From Primulina eburnea (taxonomy: Eukaryota; Streptophyta; Magnoliopsida; Lamiales; Gesneriaceae), in contig NC_133116.1 of NCBI RefSeq assembly GCF_022965805.1, forward strand, positions 4,402,001 to 4,466,000: 64,000 nucleotides of DNA. The letters run 5' to 3'. This document shows positions 47,401 through 59,410 of this stretch, piece by piece; within the stretch, counting starts at the first letter, position 1, and each line of letters opens with the position of its first letter. The notes beneath the pieces are model-generated. The model was not told the DNA's origin and searched no databases. It saw nothing but the letters and a program-made list of their open reading frames with translations. Both the position numbers and the translations under genes were made by a program.

Positions 47401-50400
47401 CTTACAAGAAATATATTTATGGAGATCGACTCAATTTCTAGGATCTTACATTACTTGTGAGAAATTGAAAGTGGGTGTGCTATGAAAATCCTAGTGCATT
47501 CTCATTTAGATAAGATAAATGAAATTGACTGGATTGTTTGTCCTAATTAATTTTGTCCATTGGGAACATACACATAAATCTCTGTATAACTGTAGCAGTG
47601 AAGAAGTCCCTCTTTCTCATCTTTTGTTTTAAATCGAAGGCTAAGTAATGATTTAAGTCCTGGGAGTAATCTTCTCTTAGACATGTGAGACTGTTCTTGG
47701 AAACAACGTAAAAAATTTACAAATGAGGGGAACTTGTAGATTTTCAAAGGATGGGGAGCATTTGCAGTCACCTCTACCGTAATACCCGAATACCAGGTAA
47801 ATTACTTATCACAAATTTAAATCATAAAGGATTAATATTAGGTTATAACTGAGTTGGGATGCTTATGCATGTTGGTATGTCTGGTATCAAGGGACCACAA
47901 TGAAGTCTGAATGAAAGCTAATAAGATTGAAAAAAATCACTAACAAAAGACGCAAGGGTGAAAAAGTTCCTGCACCAGCATTTCAATATTTTGAGGATAA
48001 TTTTCTTATAATATTAGAATTGAGGATTTCAACCCAAGTTGCGAAATCAAAATCGAACAAAAGCTGTTCTTAATCAGCAGGGGAAGGAGGGTTAGCACAA
48101 TCACGGTGAACGAAAGGACCAGAAACGCAAGTTATATTCTGGAAATCAACATGGAAAGTTTATATTGGATCATATCAAAACTGTGGGATTACATCACTAA
48201 ACCACAATCATGCCCTAGTTTCAACAGATTCAGAGGAAGAGAAGCAGTGGTATCTTTGCAGAAAATTGTTAACGGTCGAGGGAGTTATTTAGAAATATCT
48301 AAGCTAGTTTGGAGGGGCAAGACACAACGTATCATTATACCTAGTGGACGATTCAACGGGGGATGGAAATGGATGGCTAACAATCTGACCAGATTTAGGA
48401 TGAATAGAAAGGACAACGTAATGATGTCCAGAGATTCAATTAAGCAAATGGAACAACCACAAAAGAAGCAAAATGTTTGGCAGAATGTTAGGGATAAGAG
48501 ATACTCGGCAGCGGAAGAATCAGATCAACTTCAAGATATGATATCTAAGGACTGGAGTAAGGCTATTATCATTACTAGGGACTGTGTCAACATATCATGG
48601 GAGCTGGTGATCAAAACACTGGGTAAGGCGGTCCAGCGAAAGATTAAAGTGTTTCCTTTCCAGGCCAACAAAGCAGTTTGGTGGCCACATAACGAAGAGG
48701 ATGCATTGTTCTACTTGAGACTGAAGAAATGTTTTCTGGAAAACAAAGTCACTTTATCTTTTCAGAATTGGAGTGAAAATATCAATAGTGCAGAGGAGGT
48801 TTTCGAGTGCTGCAACAGCTGGATTCGTTTACTTGGGATACCTTGGGATTTATGGTCCAAAGATCTTTTTAAGCGTATTGGTGATCAATGTGGAGGATTA
48901 CTATGCATTAGCCAAGACACGATCCTATTAAGAGACCTATCAGCAGCAAAAATTAAAGTAGTGGGTCTCGAAGGAGGGTTCATCAATAGAAACCTCCAGA
49001 TCATAACTGAAAGAGGACTCCTGACCACATGCATCATCGTGGATTCAGTCCAAATATCAGAGTACGATAAATACGAGAAAAGATCCTACGCACAGGTGGT
49101 GATCAATGGAGCTAAGACTGTCACAGGCTGGGGTATCAAGAAAGGAGTCAAAGAAAAATTCCCAAGTGCAGAAAATTTGGATGTTATCCAAAGAGGGCAG
49201 GAGAACAACATCACAATCCATCCAAATGCAAACCAAGATGGACCGGTCAAGTTTAGTCACACTTGTGAGATGCCGATCATGAACAAATGCAAAGAAAAAA
49301 TTGAGCTGAAGATAATTGAGAAAGGTGAGAATTCAGGAGAGAGGAAGTGTGCATCAGAACCATGGAACCGTGGGAATCACATCAAGTTTCTCAAAAAATT
49401 AAATCCGAAGGATGAGAAGGATTTTCAGAAGGGGAAGATTGATACTACAAACATTCCTCATTCACAACAGAATGTAAATCAACAATTTGAGGCGGAAATC
49501 TACCCCGATTTAAGAAAGTTTGAGCATGTATATCGCAGGAAAAAATTGCAGCCAACTCAACAAAAATATCCACTACAAACAAAGATACTCCATTTAGATC
49601 AATCACTGATATCGACAACGATATTAGTCAAGGGGAAGATGGAATTTGGGAAGACGCAACAAATCATGCAGTGACGGATGATTTTTCAGATGATGGACGA
49701 GCTTTTAGCGACGCCGACAGTCATATTTCTGATCAGTCGGATAAATCAACAAGGAAATCTATGGAATTTGATGATTTGGGCGAATTTTTTGAAGACTCTC
49801 CGAGCAAGGTATGCACTTCACCCATCACCTCTACTTCACATCATTCTCTTTCCCATTCACTTCCTGTTCCAGAGTCCTTTCTCGGGTTGGGGGATAGGGT
49901 AGAGGTTTCGGGTGGGCGGGGTAATAATTCAGTGGGTAGAAAGGTGGGATTATCCGGAAATAATTTCAAAGGGCATCTTGAGGGTGTGGTAGAAGGTGTG
50001 ATTATTGCTAAAAGGGAGAATCTTGAATCCACCGATGCAGATTCGACCGAGTGTTTAAGATTGATGGGTATAGAGAGAGTGGAATTTCACGATCTAGATG
50101 TGTGTGGAAAGATGATGGTGAATGAAGGAGACAATAGTAGTAAGAACAAGAGGGTCGTGGAAGTGGAACAATGAAAGTCTTCTCTTGGAATATCAGGGGG
50201 AGTGGATCAGCCGCTCGAAGGGGAATGATACGAACAATAATAGCCAAAGAAAAACTAGATTTAGTTGTTTTGCAGGAGACAAAAAAAGATGTGGTGGACA
50301 GGAAACTAGTATCAAGTTTGTGGAAGTCAAGATTTGTGGAATGGGTAACTTTACCTTCGGTGGGTAGATCGGGGGGGATTATCGTCATGTGGGATCCAAG

Positions 50401-53400
50401 AGTTACAATGGTCAAGGACAACCTGATTGGGGAATTCTCTGTTTCAATTCAAATACAAAAAACCGCTCAAACTGATTGGTGGTTTTCAGTTGTTTATGGG
50501 CCATGTCACCCGAGTTTAAGAAATAATTTTTGGGATGAGCTTGCTGGATTAAGGGTCTTATGCGGAGATCGATGGTGCTTGGGGGGTGATTCCAACGTCG
50601 TAAGATCCATCCGCGAAAAAATAAACAGCCCCTCTATGACATCGAGTATGCACTGTTTTGATAGTCTCATTCAAGAACTACAGCTATGTGATCCACCCTT
50701 ATTGAATGGACAATTCACTTGGTCGAATCTAAGGGCTTCACCAATTTGTTGCCGTCTAGATAGATTCTTGTTCACGGTGGGATGGTCTGAAATTTTCCCA
50801 TTTTATAGACAATCCATTTTACCGAGAATCACGTCGGATCATTTCCCTCTGGTTCTCGATTTGACTCAAAACAAATGGGGCCCAACACCATTCAGATTCG
50901 AAAACATTTGGCTAAAGGACAAGAGCTTCAAAAACTTAACACAGCTGTGGTGGAACAACTCGAATTCAACAGGATGGGCGGGATATAGACTGATGATGAA
51001 ACTAAAGTCAATTAAGGGCGACATCAAAAAATGGAATACAGAAGTTTATGGATCGCTGGAAATGCAGTTAGCAGAATTATCAAGCAAGATTAGCAGAATT
51101 GATAAGCTGGAGGGTGAGGGGAAGGCTATGGAAGGCTTAGTGACTGAGAGAAAAGAAGCGAAATTGTTGTTTGAGGAAATGACAAGACGGAAAAACCAAA
51201 GAAACAATAAAAAATGCAAGGTAAAATGGATCAAAGAAGGGGATCAAAACTCAAAATTCTTTCACTCCATCCTTAACCAACGCAAAAGTAAGGCAACCAT
51301 CGATAGACTCGAAAGAAATGATGGCACAATTACAACAAGCGAGGACGAGATTGTTTCAATTATTTCTGAATTCTTCAAGGGTCTGTACAGTAACCATGAG
51401 GCAAGATGTTGGGGTATTGAAGGCGTCGATTGGTGTCCGATTGATACGGAGATGAGCCGACTTTTAGAAAAAGAATTTACAGAAGACGAAGTTAAGGCAG
51501 CAGTCTTTAAATGTGACGGGGGCAAGAGCCCGGGACCTGATGGTTTTACTTTGAGCTTCTTCCAAGAATGCTGGGAGATAGTCAAAAAAAATCTAATGCT
51601 GGTTTTTCAAGAATTCTTTAATAGTGGCATCATTAATGGCATCACCAACGAGACTTATATTTGCTTGATTAGAAAGAAAGTTGACTCTTACAAAGTTAAG
51701 GACTTCTGACCCATCAGTTTAATAACAAGCCTATACAAGATAATTTCGAAAGTCTTAACAGAGAGATTGAAATGTGTGATGGAGTCGACAATATCAGCAG
51801 CACAGAATGCATTCGTCGAGGGGAGACAAATTCTGGATTGTGGTCTAATAGCAAACGAGTTGCTCGAAGAACCCAGGGTGAAGAAAAAAAAGGGATGGGT
51901 GCTGAAAGTGGATCTTGAAAAAGCCTATGATAACGTTGATTGGGAGTTTCTGGACTTCGTCTTATCGAAGAAGGGATTTGGGATTAAATGGAGATCGTGG
52001 ATGAGGGGTTGTGTATCGAACGTTTCTTTTTCAGTCATGATCAATGGGAGGCCAAGAGGAAAATTTATGGCTTTTAAAGGACTACGTCAAGGAGACCCAT
52101 TATCTCCTTTTCTTTTCAATTTGGTTGTAGATGTGTTGGGTAGACTAATAGACAAAGCCAAAGAAATGAATCTACTGAAAGGTATAGAGGTCGGCAGAGA
52201 TAAGATTGAGATATCTCATATCCAGTTTGCAGATGATACGCTTTTTTTCGCCCAAAATGAGGAACATATAAGATTTATGGTCAAAGTGGTGAGCTCCTTC
52301 TGTCACATGTCGGGTTTGAAAATAAATTGGGAAAAAAGTGCGTTGTTGGGAATTAATCGTGAAAATGATGAAGTTGAAAGGTTGGCAACACAGTTGGGAT
52401 GTGGCAAAGAATCATGGCCTATCACATATTTGGGTGTACCTTTGGGAGGCAACGCATTGAAAGCATCATTTTGGCAGCCGGTGGTTAATAAACTGTCCAG
52501 GAAATTGGCTGCATGGAAGAAAGGATTTCTGTCCAAAGGTGGAAGATTAACGTTGATACTTTCGGTTTTAAATTCCATCCCCATATATTACATGTCATTA
52601 TTCAGGGTTCCCAAAAGTGTTGAGGCAGCGATGGATAAGATATCAAGGGATTTTCTATGGGATGGAGCGGATGGAGAAACTCACTTACATTTGGCCTCAT
52701 GGGATCAAGTTTGCAAACCAAAGGAAAGAGGTGGACTGGGCATTGCGAATATCAGATTCAAAAATTCAGCCTTGCTTGGGAAGTGGTGGTGGCGTTTTTT
52801 CAAAGAAGAGGAGACTTTATGGAAAAAAATCATTGTTAGCAAATATGGATTGCAAGAAAATGGGTGGGATGCGGGTTTGGCGAGAAATGTAACATTTAGA
52901 TGCCCTTGGAAGTTTATTTCCCGGATACATCCATCTTTTAAAATTCATACTTCAATTAAGGTAAGAGGAGGGAACAAAGTGAGATTCTGGGAAGATTACT
53001 GGGTGGGTGAAGGGTCCCTCAAAGATTGTTTCCCTGTTTTATTTCATTTGTCGTCTTTTCGCAATTTGCCCATTTCATATTTTGCAACTTTTGATAACAC
53101 CGACTTCAATCATTCTTGGGATTTTCACTTCCGACGGGGGGTAAGAGACGGAGAGATTGATGAGTTGACGGGTCTATTAGAAGTCTTAGAACCGGTTAGA
53201 TTGGTTCGGGGGGTGGAAGATGTTATACAGTGGAGTGGGGATTCTTCGGGTATTTTCTCTGTCAGTTCCTTCTATGAGTCATTCTTCTCACCTAATCTTA
53301 ATCCAAAATTCCAACTTTTCGACACTATCTGGAAAACACCTGTTCCTACCAAGATTCAGTTCTTCTCTTGGTCAGCAACAATGGGTAAACTGCCAAGCTC

Positions 53401-56400
53401 GGAGATGGTTCAAAAAAGGTGCCCCGGGATTGCTTTGTGCCCAAATTGGTGTGTCCTATGCAGAAACGCCTTAGAGACTCAAGACCATATGCTCATTCAC
53501 TGTTCATTCTCGTATTCATTATGGATTAGAGCGCTGCAAGAGATGAGTTTGGTTTGGGTGCCACCTGGATCAACTCAAGCTTTATTCGGCATGGATTTGG
53601 GACAGCCAACCGGAACAAGAGGAAGATTATTTTGGAAAGTTGTGGTTCACTGCCTGTGCTGGACGATATGGTTGGAAAGAAACCAGAGAATCTTCGAAGG
53701 AAAAGAGACACATATCGACAAGTGCTGGGAGAAAATAAAGATTAATGTGGCCTTGTGGATTGGAAACCACAAAGCATTCGATAATGTTTCAGTTTTTGAT
53801 TTGATAAGACAATGGGATTATGTGTATCTTTGAAATATTCACGCTTTAATATGTTGTTTTAGGACAGTGAACTGACAGTGAACTTCTAGTCCACTGATGT
53901 AACCTTTGTTTTTACTTAAATAATAAAATATTGTTTCCTATAAAAAAAAAAAAGAATTGAGGGATGCAACAGGTCACATAAAGTAAAGAAGAGCTACAAC
54001 ATTCATAAGAGCATTTTTGCAGATTTCACAGTGATTTGATTTGAAAAAGAGAACAAAAGCCTATAAAAGAAGCCAGAAATGAGTGGAAGATAACTTTGTA
54101 TGAAAGTCAAAATCCGGCAGTAATATACCTCCTCATTGTCAAATAGAGCAACCATACGAATTTTGTGCTCGTTCTCTAGATCTTCAGGCGAGGCACAAGT
54201 ATCGACGAGAGCTCTCAATGCACAAAAACTTGAAGCCAGATTATCCAATCTTCCGGAAAATATGAACTCATTATTAGCACCTCCAAGGCAGCTAGGTTGG
54301 GTATCACAGATATTTAACTCAATACTGGCTATATCTCGAACATGACATCCCAGCTCATCTGACAAGATCTAAAAAAGTGAAATACGTGGAATATTATATC
54401 ATGAAATGATTAAGTCATTGAAATATAATAATCATGAATTGTTACATTGTGGAAACATCCTATGCCATCAACTATGGTTACAAGACGAAAAGGCAATTTA
54501 GGTCTGAGGATGGTTTCCAATGATGTTCTCACAAAGAATTTGATTAGATTCATTAGAGAAAGATGCATATATCCAAAAGTATGATGGTATGCACCTAAAT
54601 AATTGATTTAGTTTCTTCTCCTAACATCCACTTTGTCAGCAGCAAGATTTAGAGCACACAAGTGTACATGATTCTTCATCCGGTAAAGCAACAAGACACT
54701 CACTCTAGGGAACAAAACGTTTTTTTATTAAATGCCTTTACTTTTTTTCCTATGATGAGATCGGAGATCTGAACCATATAAGAATGACTGCAATAAGAAT
54801 GCAATTTCAACTGCTAGAAACACCCTATTATAACTATGGTGTTTTCTTGGACTTTTAAGCGCACAAAGTTCAAAAAGGTTTAAGAAAGCCGAAGGTGTAG
54901 TAGCTTTCTTTGTTGCAACAATGTCAAACATTTTGCTTGTTTTTTCAAACCCTCAATTAACTCAAAACGCCACTATGCTGAAAACCATCCCAATCTACTT
55001 AACCAATGCAGAGGAATCAGATAAATGCCTGCATGAGCACTTGGTGATGAGCATCTTCTGATGGCAATGCACTACTTTTCTTGTTGAGATCAGGAGATGG
55101 ATTGTCAGTTTCTGTAGCCAAGAGTGGAATGAGGTGAGTCTCAAGGTTCGGCTTAAAACCATCCGTATTTACATCCCTGAAAACCAAAAGGCAACATAAA
55201 AACCAATTAATAAAGTAAATCAACAATTTGATTGAGAAAACCTAATCTCTACCTCGTTGGCCATCACCATGATATACTGTCATAACTTATACAAACGGAA
55301 AAGGATATCCTTTGCTTGATGCTCAAGATTCAAGAGTTTAAAGAAAATTTTAAAAATCAAACCACATATTATCACTTGTCACAAATTGCACCAATTATTA
55401 TTATTAAAAAACAATGAAGCCTTCATGAGGAGTAAGCATACATTGTATTGCCCAAAATCATAAAGTCATCTTTGAACTATAATAAATATTTAGCTTTAAA
55501 ATAATAATTCGGGTTAAACGGTTAGGGTGAGAGCTCCAAATTCAACAACAAAAATAGTAGGGCCGTGACAAGTTCGTTCCTCAAAATGCACTAAAATTGA
55601 CTTCTCCAGTGTCATTGAGGTATACAACCAAACATAGATGATAGATTGATAACTAATGCTCATTAATGTAGTAGTAGATTTGAAATTATAAAGGATAAAT
55701 ATGCATCATTTTTTCTAACAATACAAATGGCATTTAATAAACACGAGTGGTCAGCAGATCTTTGACTTAATATCAAGAATCATAGAAACTTAATCAACAC
55801 GGCAAAAAACTCTAAGAAAGGAATTCAAAGAAAAATGGCAAACAATGTACCTATTTAGATGAATGGCAAGAGTTGGAACTCGTAATAAAGGCCGCTTTAT
55901 CTTGACAAGCTTGTGTGAAAAAGAACCATCATGATCTCTAACAATAACCCTTCCAGCTAGACTTAGATCTCTGTCAAACCAAGTGTGCCACAAACCACCA
56001 CCATAAGTTTGCACATTGACCATAAGATAGCCGGATTTAGATGATGCAGACTTTGGCTTCAGCTTGAGACATGGGCTATCTGTATGTGCAGCAATCACAT
56101 GAAAACCGTTACCAACTGAAAACCTGCAAGACTAATTTATGAGTTCATTAATTCATATCACGGAAAGGTCAAATCCATATTTAATTTCTTTGTTCAAAAC
56201 CATGAAATGAAACCAGGAATACACTGTTGATAGGACAATAATTTCTTAGATCAATTAAGAAAAACTGAGGAAGCAGATTTTGGAGAAGCTCTAAGTAATC
56301 GAGAAATAAATTCTGCAGCCAATGGCCCCTCTCGAATGACGATTTTGACGAGAAATACTTTTCTACAAATAGTTAAGCAATCACTCAACTTAGGATGCAC

Positions 56401-58488
56401 TTTACTCACTTTTTGCCAATGGCAAAGGCAACTAAAGAAGACATGTTCCGTGTAAAAAAATAGCGACCACCAGGCTTTAGTTCCCATTCTTCATTTTCAT
56501 CCAGTGGACAAAATCCTGCTGCTACTAGCTGTCGTCTTGCTTCAGCTAAACATCATATAAAATGTACCAATGAATTGTATATCCTCAAAGAAATAGAGAA
56601 GTAAGATACTGTTATTTGTTACTTTATCCTAAGCATGCCAATTATCGAGAAACAAAACATTCATAATTCCTTTCCACAAGAGACATCAAAATAGCGACTG
56701 GAATACAATTTAAAATAATTTGCATAGAAATTATCAGGATCATCAGATAAAGTTATAAGGATCACGTCATATGCTAACAAATTTAAGATTCTTAATCGAT
56801 TTCAGAAACTTTTTGGAAAGCCAAATTAGATTGAGACAACAGTTGACAAAAAAAGGCTTTGCAGATGACTTGGCACCAATTCCAGTCCATTGTTCTGAAA
56901 TTCCCAGAGCCTTCAAAAGTATCTAATTATGAACTTAGTTCATGGATTTGCATTGCCCCTGCAAATTGCAATGGGATACCTATTATGGAACAAATGGTTT
57001 TGAGCATTATTATTAATGAGAAGGATTCTATCTTTGATTTGGAACAAGTGTTGTTCAGCTAGTTCCCGAGTAAAGATTATTCATTTGGTGATAATAAACA
57101 TTAGATTTCTTACAAGATGGATAGGATCAAAAGAAGAAATGAATGGTTAAAATTTAGGTTGTCCTTGGTATTGTGCTATATGAGGAAAGTCTTAAATGAA
57201 GATATTAAAATTAGTTAAAATTTTGAAAAAAATGACGTGACAAGAAAGTGTAAGATATGTTATTTATTAACCATTGAAGTAGAAAAAAAAATCTTGAACC
57301 ACTTAAAGATCTCCGTACTCTCATACTTAATTACCATATGGTAATCGACATAAAATAAAATGCACAAAAAAAGAGGCATTTGGCCATGGTTATAACTTAT
57401 AAAGTAGAAAACCAAAAGCATTCACTTGAAAATGAGTCACAGAAACGTGTGCATCTGTTATCCTTTGAATTTATAAATTGTCCGAATAAGTTTCATATAT
57501 TCCAAGGGGGTATTTATACGGAGTATCCACAACCTATTGTAGAAAAAACAAAATATATGGTCAATCAAAACAATCAAACAACTAATCTTTTGATTTTAAT
57601 ACTTAAATCCATCTAAAAGGAAAACGTAATAATTCAGAATATTATGTACAAGTAACTCTGCTCACTAGTTGGTGCATAGATATCATACATGACCAACTTG
57701 GATAGTACTGTATAGAATAGCCCACTAAGAAGAACATAAACTATCATTTCATCTATTTGATCTTGCGGATGATTTTTCAACCAGATAGGCAAATAAATTC
57801 AGACAGGCTACATAGTTGCATGACGAACAGCATGGCATTCAGCTTCCGCGCTAGGCAGTAAAAAAACCATATTCTGCTTCTTGCTCTCCATGTCCCCAGA
57901 TGGCCTAACAAATGCTACATATCCTAAAGCAATCTTTTTATTCAATCGAGATCAGACAAAATCTAAGTGATTGCAACCAATAATATCCATATGACCATGT
58001 GCAGAAATCATTATACCTTAGCCTGGAGAAGACTTAAGATAACCCAAACTACGGTTCACTACGCTAACATGTCTCACTCGCACAGTTGGTTTGCTCATGA
58101 ACTGACTCACAACACTAACAAGCAACAGTATACATACCGGTAGCATGAAACTGAGTCCATGACTCATTGAGGTAGTCCAGAAGATCCCCAATTATAGATT
58201 GGCTCGGTTCGGAAGCTGACGTGCCGGTCTGCAAACAAGAATCCACACAATAAAAACGTCATAAAATCGAAACTGATAACAAAAGAACTCAGGACACACC
58301 TCCAGTGTAGAGCGAATTGGTGTGGAGGAGAACTTTCGGAGATGAAAGTTTCCACAGCGGAGATTGGTGTTATTACCGGTGGCTGTGGTGAATAAGGTTG
58401 AAGCAGAATGCGGTAGAATAGTTAGGATCGCAGTCGGCTTCATTAACGCCGATGTGCGGAGAAGATGGAAGCCAGCTACGGCAGCCAT
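44436..58488 (-). CDS. Aspartyl aminopeptidase (peptidase family M18)
   Basis: About ten exons over 14 kb, joined in frame. [15 protein letters not shown] starts a basic, Ser-rich leader of about 60 residues, probably organellar. Then: [209 protein letters not shown] and [32 protein letters not shown] and the later HGVHPN include the metal-binding and catalytic residues of M18 di-zinc enzymes that remove N-terminal Asp or Glu. The intron after DNEE (about 47090-54127) holds a whole LINE in the opposite orientation. Other introns hold a SINE and a copia relic. The coding exons show no breaks. Confidence 0.94.
46301..46460 (+). mobile_element. tRNA-derived SINE in an aminopeptidase intron
   Basis: It starts GACCAAGGATCCCTTGCCCT, has a degenerate A box (about 46322-46335) and a B box GGGTTCAAATCCC (46358-46370). 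It continues with a T-rich body and ends in an A-rich tail (AAAAGAAAAAAGAAAG). Flanks AGAAAAGGGTATGA and AGAAAGGCATATGA look like a decayed target duplication. It has no protein. Confidence 0.75.
48106..50174 (+). pseudogene. LINE ORF1 protein (nucleic-acid-binding), frameshifted
   Basis: The first frame (48106-49674) encodes a basic protein of about 480 meaningful residues with [24 protein letters not shown] and a DUF4283-like region ([52 protein letters not shown]). Plant L1 ORF1 proteins of this type coat the element RNA. From about 49535, near the run GGAAAAAATTG, the meaningful sequence moves to another frame ([39 protein letters not shown]) that runs to 50174, overlapping the ORF2 start by four bases. 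A single-base length change in the A-run explains it. No clear CCHC zinc knuckle was seen. The start codon is uncertain. Confidence 0.75.
50171..53833 (+). pseudogene. LINE ORF2: endonuclease-reverse transcriptase with one nonsense codon
   Basis: A frame of 1,220 codons interrupted once. The N-terminus is an apurinic-type endonuclease: [51 protein letters not shown] and TSDHFPLVL carry the usual Asn, Glu, Asp-x-Asn and Ser-Asp-His residues. Reverse transcriptase follows: [20 protein letters not shown], then KDF-stop-PISL (TGA 51707-51709), [55 protein letters not shown] and QFADDTLFF with the catalytic Asp pair. The C-terminus has the zinc-binding segment ([38 protein letters not shown]). The stop replaces a position that is Arg in most relatives and fits a CGA-to-TGA transition. 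Confidence 0.92.
57800..58110 (-). mobile_element. Decayed Ty1/copia fragment (reverse transcriptase end and RNase H)
   Basis: The minus strand, with stops, reads [44 protein letters not shown] and SKKQNMVF...SAEAECHAV. This is the known copia order: end of RT, LRYLKG(S/T)PG, GH/D(A)DW, GYC.F, SKKQ, SSAEAEYRA. Several stops and the changed acidic residues show that it is long dead. It lies in the aminopeptidase intron just downstream of exon 2. Confidence 0.75.
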
Positions 58489-58897
58489 TTTTTTGACACC
58501 CTCTGTTGTACTGCCAACAGAGAGATAAAAATACTTATTTTTTGGAACTTTAAGGGGGTGTTTGGGTTTGGGCTTAACAAAGTACATGGACTAGGACTTA
58601 GGAGAGTATGGGACTAAACTGGAGCCCACTTGAAGCCCAATAAGGCTAAAAGCTTTGGGCCTGTTGGTACAAGTATATTATTATTATTATTAAATTTCGA
58701 AAAAATGAAAAGATCGAAGGAAAATAGCAGTGGAAGGGACGTAGGAGTTTAGGCGGGAGAGCTCCCAATTTCACCCCTTCAGTGAATCCGCTTGGTAAGC
58801 TAGGTTTTTTCAACTTTCATATGATTTTCTGTGTTTTATTTCTGAAAGCTGCTTTCCTTAGTGTACCACGACCGAGTACCGCCGAAGTTTGGCGCCG
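58489..58897. promoter_or_regulatory. Divergent promoter between aminopeptidase and DDT-domain genes
   Basis: The two start codons are 409 bases apart on opposite strands. The interval contains TTATTATTATTATT (about 58678-58692), GGGCCT/GGGCTT-type motifs (about 58571 and 58658) and no obvious TATA box for either gene, as often seen in housekeeping bidirectional promoters. Co-regulation is only an inference from spacing. Confidence 0.55.
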
Positions 58898-59348
58898 ATG
58901 GTCGGAGATGGGCGAAATGACGACGTAATGGTTGTATCGGAGCAATCGTCGGCGATTTTGGACGTAGATACGGAGAGGAAAAAGCTTCGTCAGCGCTGGG
59001 AGTTAGCATCGGTTCTCAACTTCCTCAAAGTAGTAGACCTCCTTTTTTTTTTTTTACTTTTTTTAATGATTTTATGGTGATTGTTGATATTTTTCCCTTC
59101 CTTTTGCTTTTTCTTTCATATATTTATTGTTTTTGGATTTGGGTATTAAGATATTTGCGTCCACATGAGTATTTAACGTTTTTTTATATGGAACATTCAG
59201 GTTTTTAAGCCAGTTATTGGCAATGATCTGAAGGTATCTGCTGAAGATATAGAAACCGCGCTTATCACACAGAATGAAACGCTTGCACAGCTTCATGTGA
59301 TGTTGTTGAAGGTTTTGTTTGAATTTTCTTTGCTGCTTCTTTTATCTT

Positions 59349-59410
<62 letters not shown>

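Larger units (their letters stand above)
48026..53952 (+). mobile_element. Nearly full-length L1-type LINE inserted antisense in an intron
   Basis: About 5.9 kb. The left flank AGAATTGAGG (48016-48025) is repeated after the 3' poly-A (53953-53962), and the similarity runs on loosely (ATTTCAAC versus GATGCAAC), a typical LINE target duplication. Layout: 5' leader, ORF1 (48106 to about 50174), ORF2 (50171-53833), short 3' UTR with AATAAAATATTG, then A-tract. ORF1 has one frameshift and ORF2 one in-frame stop; otherwise both are open, so the insertion is fairly young. It is opposite to the aminopeptidase gene. Confidence 0.92.

Noticed and set aside
56859..57062. Plus-strand frame in an aminopeptidase intron
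   Set aside because: No domain; surrounded by degraded sequence.
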